Shown here in pieces: positions 62,427-64,000 of a DNA stretch of 64,000 nt. The notes under the pieces are model-generated. The model was not told the DNA's origin, did no database searches, and saw only the letters and a program-made list of their open reading frames with translations. The stretch comes from a bacterium (GTDB taxonomy: Bacteria > Verrucomicrobiota > Kiritimatiellia > CAIKKV01 > CAITUY01): NCBI GenBank assembly GCA_037128595.1, contig JBAXWB010000019.1, forward strand, positions 1 through 64,000, read 5' to 3'. The position numbers were made by a program, and so were the translations under genes. Position 1 is the stretch's first letter, and every line of letters begins with the position of its first letter.

Positions 62427-64000
62427 GGCAATACCGAGCGCGCCGGATTCCTGAGATCGTAGAGCACCGTGGCCGTGGTCGGCAGTCCATCGTCATCCAG
62501 TAACGACATGGGGGGTTTGAGTTTGCTCCCCACGGGACGAAGAAATCTAATTTCATGACCACTTCCTGTTTCAAAGGCAAACACATCAAAAAAGGTCCAG
62601 TTGTAATCTTTGGCGTTGCTCACCGTCTTTTCGTGGGCGTCAAGTTCAGACTGCGTTCGCAGGGTCAGGTCGGGCTGTCCCTGTTTCCGGGCCACAACCT
62701 CCACGACAATGGCTTCTGTGCGTTCACCGGTAGCAAGCAAGCGCAGATCCGGCCAGGCCTGCATGCCCCCCATTACCAGTACAACCATCCCTAACAACGC
62801 GAAAACCACCTTGGGTAAAAGGTAGCCGGGTGTATAGGTTTCATACGTTTCTGCCGGCAAGGGGGTTGCGCTCGCCTTGGCGGTGGCTGCTGCCGCGAGT
62901 TTCTTCTCCTCAACATCCTGTTTCGCGGCCTGGCTTTCTTCTGCGCCCCATTTCCTGACGACTCCCGCTCTTTCCTTGTAAATGAAGTATACCACTAAAA
63001 TCAGACCGATGGCGACCAATGCGAAGGTGTAGAGATATCCGGACATGTAGTTGTACTTCATGGGAAGCACATCTTTGCCGATCAGCGGGGTGAGCACCGT
63101 GAGTTTGAGCGAGGCGCAATCGCCACGAACCTTCTCGCGCATCTGCTTGATCCATGTCTCCAGGTCATCCAGTTTCTCATCGGCCGCCACAGCAGTGATG
63201 CGCACGCCGTTCCGGTTCTGGAGCGCATCGGCACGGGCATGTCCAATCCGGCCGCCTTTGCTCAGACTATCGGCGAGCGAATGGAGTTTCTGGTCCGGCG
63301 TCGGCAGTTCCGTAAACCGCACCAGCAGTGCATTTACCAGGCGGGTAACAGGCGACACAAAGTTACGCGAGGGGTCTTCCACCAGGGCAAAATCGGTGAT
63401 GACCGCCGGTTTCACAACAGCGTTCGCCACGGAACAAGGTGTAATGACCAGTCCGGGAGTGGTCATATTTGCCAGCTGGGCCACCTGTTGACATATCCTT
63501 TCGGCCGTCGACTGCGGATCGCGGCCGGCCGGAAGAAGTGTGGCCACGGAAAGAGCAAAGTCATGGTCCCGGCGTACGATCGTCACACCGATGGAGGAAG
63601 GGTCCCCGGCCCGCAACAGTTTATTGATCTTATCCACCGCCGCGGCCGTAGGCTTATGCGTGACAGCGACCTGCGACACCACCGCAGGGGTCGTTGTGCT
63701 GGCGAGGATTTCCGATCCCTCCGGCATCAACTGGTCGCCCAGGCCACGAAGCACTTCCCGGCGCCAGAATTCGATACGCGTTGCAAGTTCGCTATCCAGC
63801 GCGGCCTGCTCAGTCCGCATGGCGTCCAGTTCCTTTTCCTGCCGGGACAGGGAGGTGGCGGCGGAGCCGCTGTTCCGGTTCGTTGTAAGGGTGGACGCAA
63901 GGGTTTCGATCTCCGACTTGAGTGCGTCCCGGCGTTTCATCTTCTTTGCACCATCATTGTCCCGCAGCCGGAATTCGTAGCAGACACCGTGGTCGCTCAC
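62285..64000 (-). CDS. Membrane protein with DUF3592-type domain, 5' end beyond window
   Basis: At least 571 residues, open at the right window edge. An N-terminal charged helical region (MKRRDALKSEIETLASTL, then LSRQEKELDAMRTEQAALDSEL) is probably coiled coil. A soluble region of about 230 residues follows, then a TM (about 325-345, YTFALVAIGLILVVYFIYKE). An Ala/Lys-rich linker and a second TM (VVFALLGMVVLVMGGMQAWP) come next. A DUF3592-like beta-domain (TEAIVVEVVARK, then SVLPYEHSSW) and a final TM (GFMGLIMVLVGGVFAWF) end the protein. Function unknown. It is convergent with, and not obviously related to, the sugar genes. Confidence 0.75.
   Translation of the reverse strand: MSDHGVCYEFRLRDNDGAKKMKRRDALKSEIETLASTLTTNRNSGSAATSLSRQEKELDAMRTEQAALDSELATRIEFWRREVLRGLGDQLMPEGSEILASTTTPAVVSQVAVTHKPTAAAVDKINKLLRAGDPSSIGVTIVRRDHDFALSVATLLPAGRDPQSTAERICQQVAQLANMTTPGLVITPCSVANAVVKPAVITDFALVEDPSRNFVSPVTRLVNALLVRFTELPTPDQKLHSLADSLSKGGRIGHARADALQNRNGVRITAVAADEKLDDLETWIKQMREKVRGDCASLKLTVLTPLIGKDVLPMKYNYMSGYLYTFALVAIGLILVVYFIYKERAGVVRKWGAEESQAAKQDVEEKKLAAAATAKASATPLPAETYETYTPGYLLPKVVFALLGMVVLVMGGMQAWPDLRLLATGERTEAIVVEVVARKQGQPDLTLRTQSELDAHEKTVSNAKDYNWTFFDVFAFETGSGHEIRFLRPVGSKLKPPMSLLDDDGLPTTATVLYDLRNPARSVLPYEHSSWLAPALTGFMGLIMVLVGGVFAWFARKPIRLSGSADINLTS

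Noticed and set aside
1-64000. CRISPR array, rRNA operon, riboswitch or replication origin
   Set aside because: No regularly spaced short repeats, rRNA segments, recognised riboswitch cores or DnaA-box clusters were seen on reading the window.

Overview
The window looks like a chromosome segment of a saccharolytic, probably anaerobic bacterium of the PVC group (Verrucomicrobiota/Kiritimatiellota-like). This is inferred from the Thr/Asn/Gly-rich secreted DUF2341/LamG-type proteins, a CNVPVF-type exported protein, XylR-like AraC/LacI hybrid regulation, and a very dense glycoside hydrolase repertoire with no SusC/SusD or TonB genes. There is no rRNA, no complete tRNA and no CRISPR array.

Layout. 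(1) 1-2300: palindrome-rich noncoding DNA, the 3' part of a tRNA-Leu(CAA) gene acting as an attachment-site scar, a tyrosine recombinase, a small ORF, and a 3' fragment of an HU-type gene. This is the edge of an integrated element. (2) 2358-5310 (+): a three-gene set of an exported membrane-anchored protein, an FtsX-like permease and an ABC ATPase, with overlapping or near-overlapping ends. (3) 12541-5307 (-): an apparent operon that starts with a six-hairpin glycoside hydrolase. It continues with a fused double ModA-like binding protein, a 5-TM protein, a 2[4Fe-4S] ferredoxin, a ModB-like permease, a ModC-like ATPase and a Cys-rich ModA-like protein without a signal peptide. (4) 12835-16384: a second six-hairpin enzyme (+) and a GH4 enzyme (-). 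(5) 16526-25332 (-): three large secreted proteins. Two are 842-aa paralogues that share a 2,422-bp block with no visible difference while their ends differ.

(6) 25692-62426: the carbohydrate locus. A LacI regulator, a GH130 phosphorylase, a sialate-O-acetylesterase-like enzyme and a secreted alpha/beta-hydrolase esterase precede a divergently encoded XylR-type regulator. A long + strand run follows: a GH2-like giant, a GH5/42-like enzyme, GH28, GH38, GH78, an SGNH esterase, GH36, a truncated GH38, a GH99/WbsX-like protein, a second GH38, GH1, a PfkB kinase, a fucose/arabinose-isomerase-fold protein and an FGGY kinase. Many genes overlap by ATGA or TGATG, so they are probably translationally coupled. 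Secreted enzymes are few (GH2-like, GH5-like, esterase, GH99-like). Most others lack signal peptides, suggesting outside trimming followed by intracellular depolymerisation. The mix (alpha- and beta-mannoside, alpha-galactoside, rhamnoside, galacturonide, acetyl ester) points to a mannose-rich, acetylated, rhamnose/uronate-containing heteropolysaccharide. No sugar transporter is encoded here.

(7) 62285-64000 (-): a DUF3592-type membrane protein that reaches the window end and overlaps the FGGY kinase tail-to-tail by 142 bp.

The signals most worth following are the unusual ModABC/ferredoxin/glycosidase operon, the CNVPVF-FtsX-ABC triad, the apparently gene-converted DUF2341 pair, several gene stubs left inside the carbohydrate operon, and a set of palindromes at regulatory positions, including a probably leaderless XylR-type regulator.
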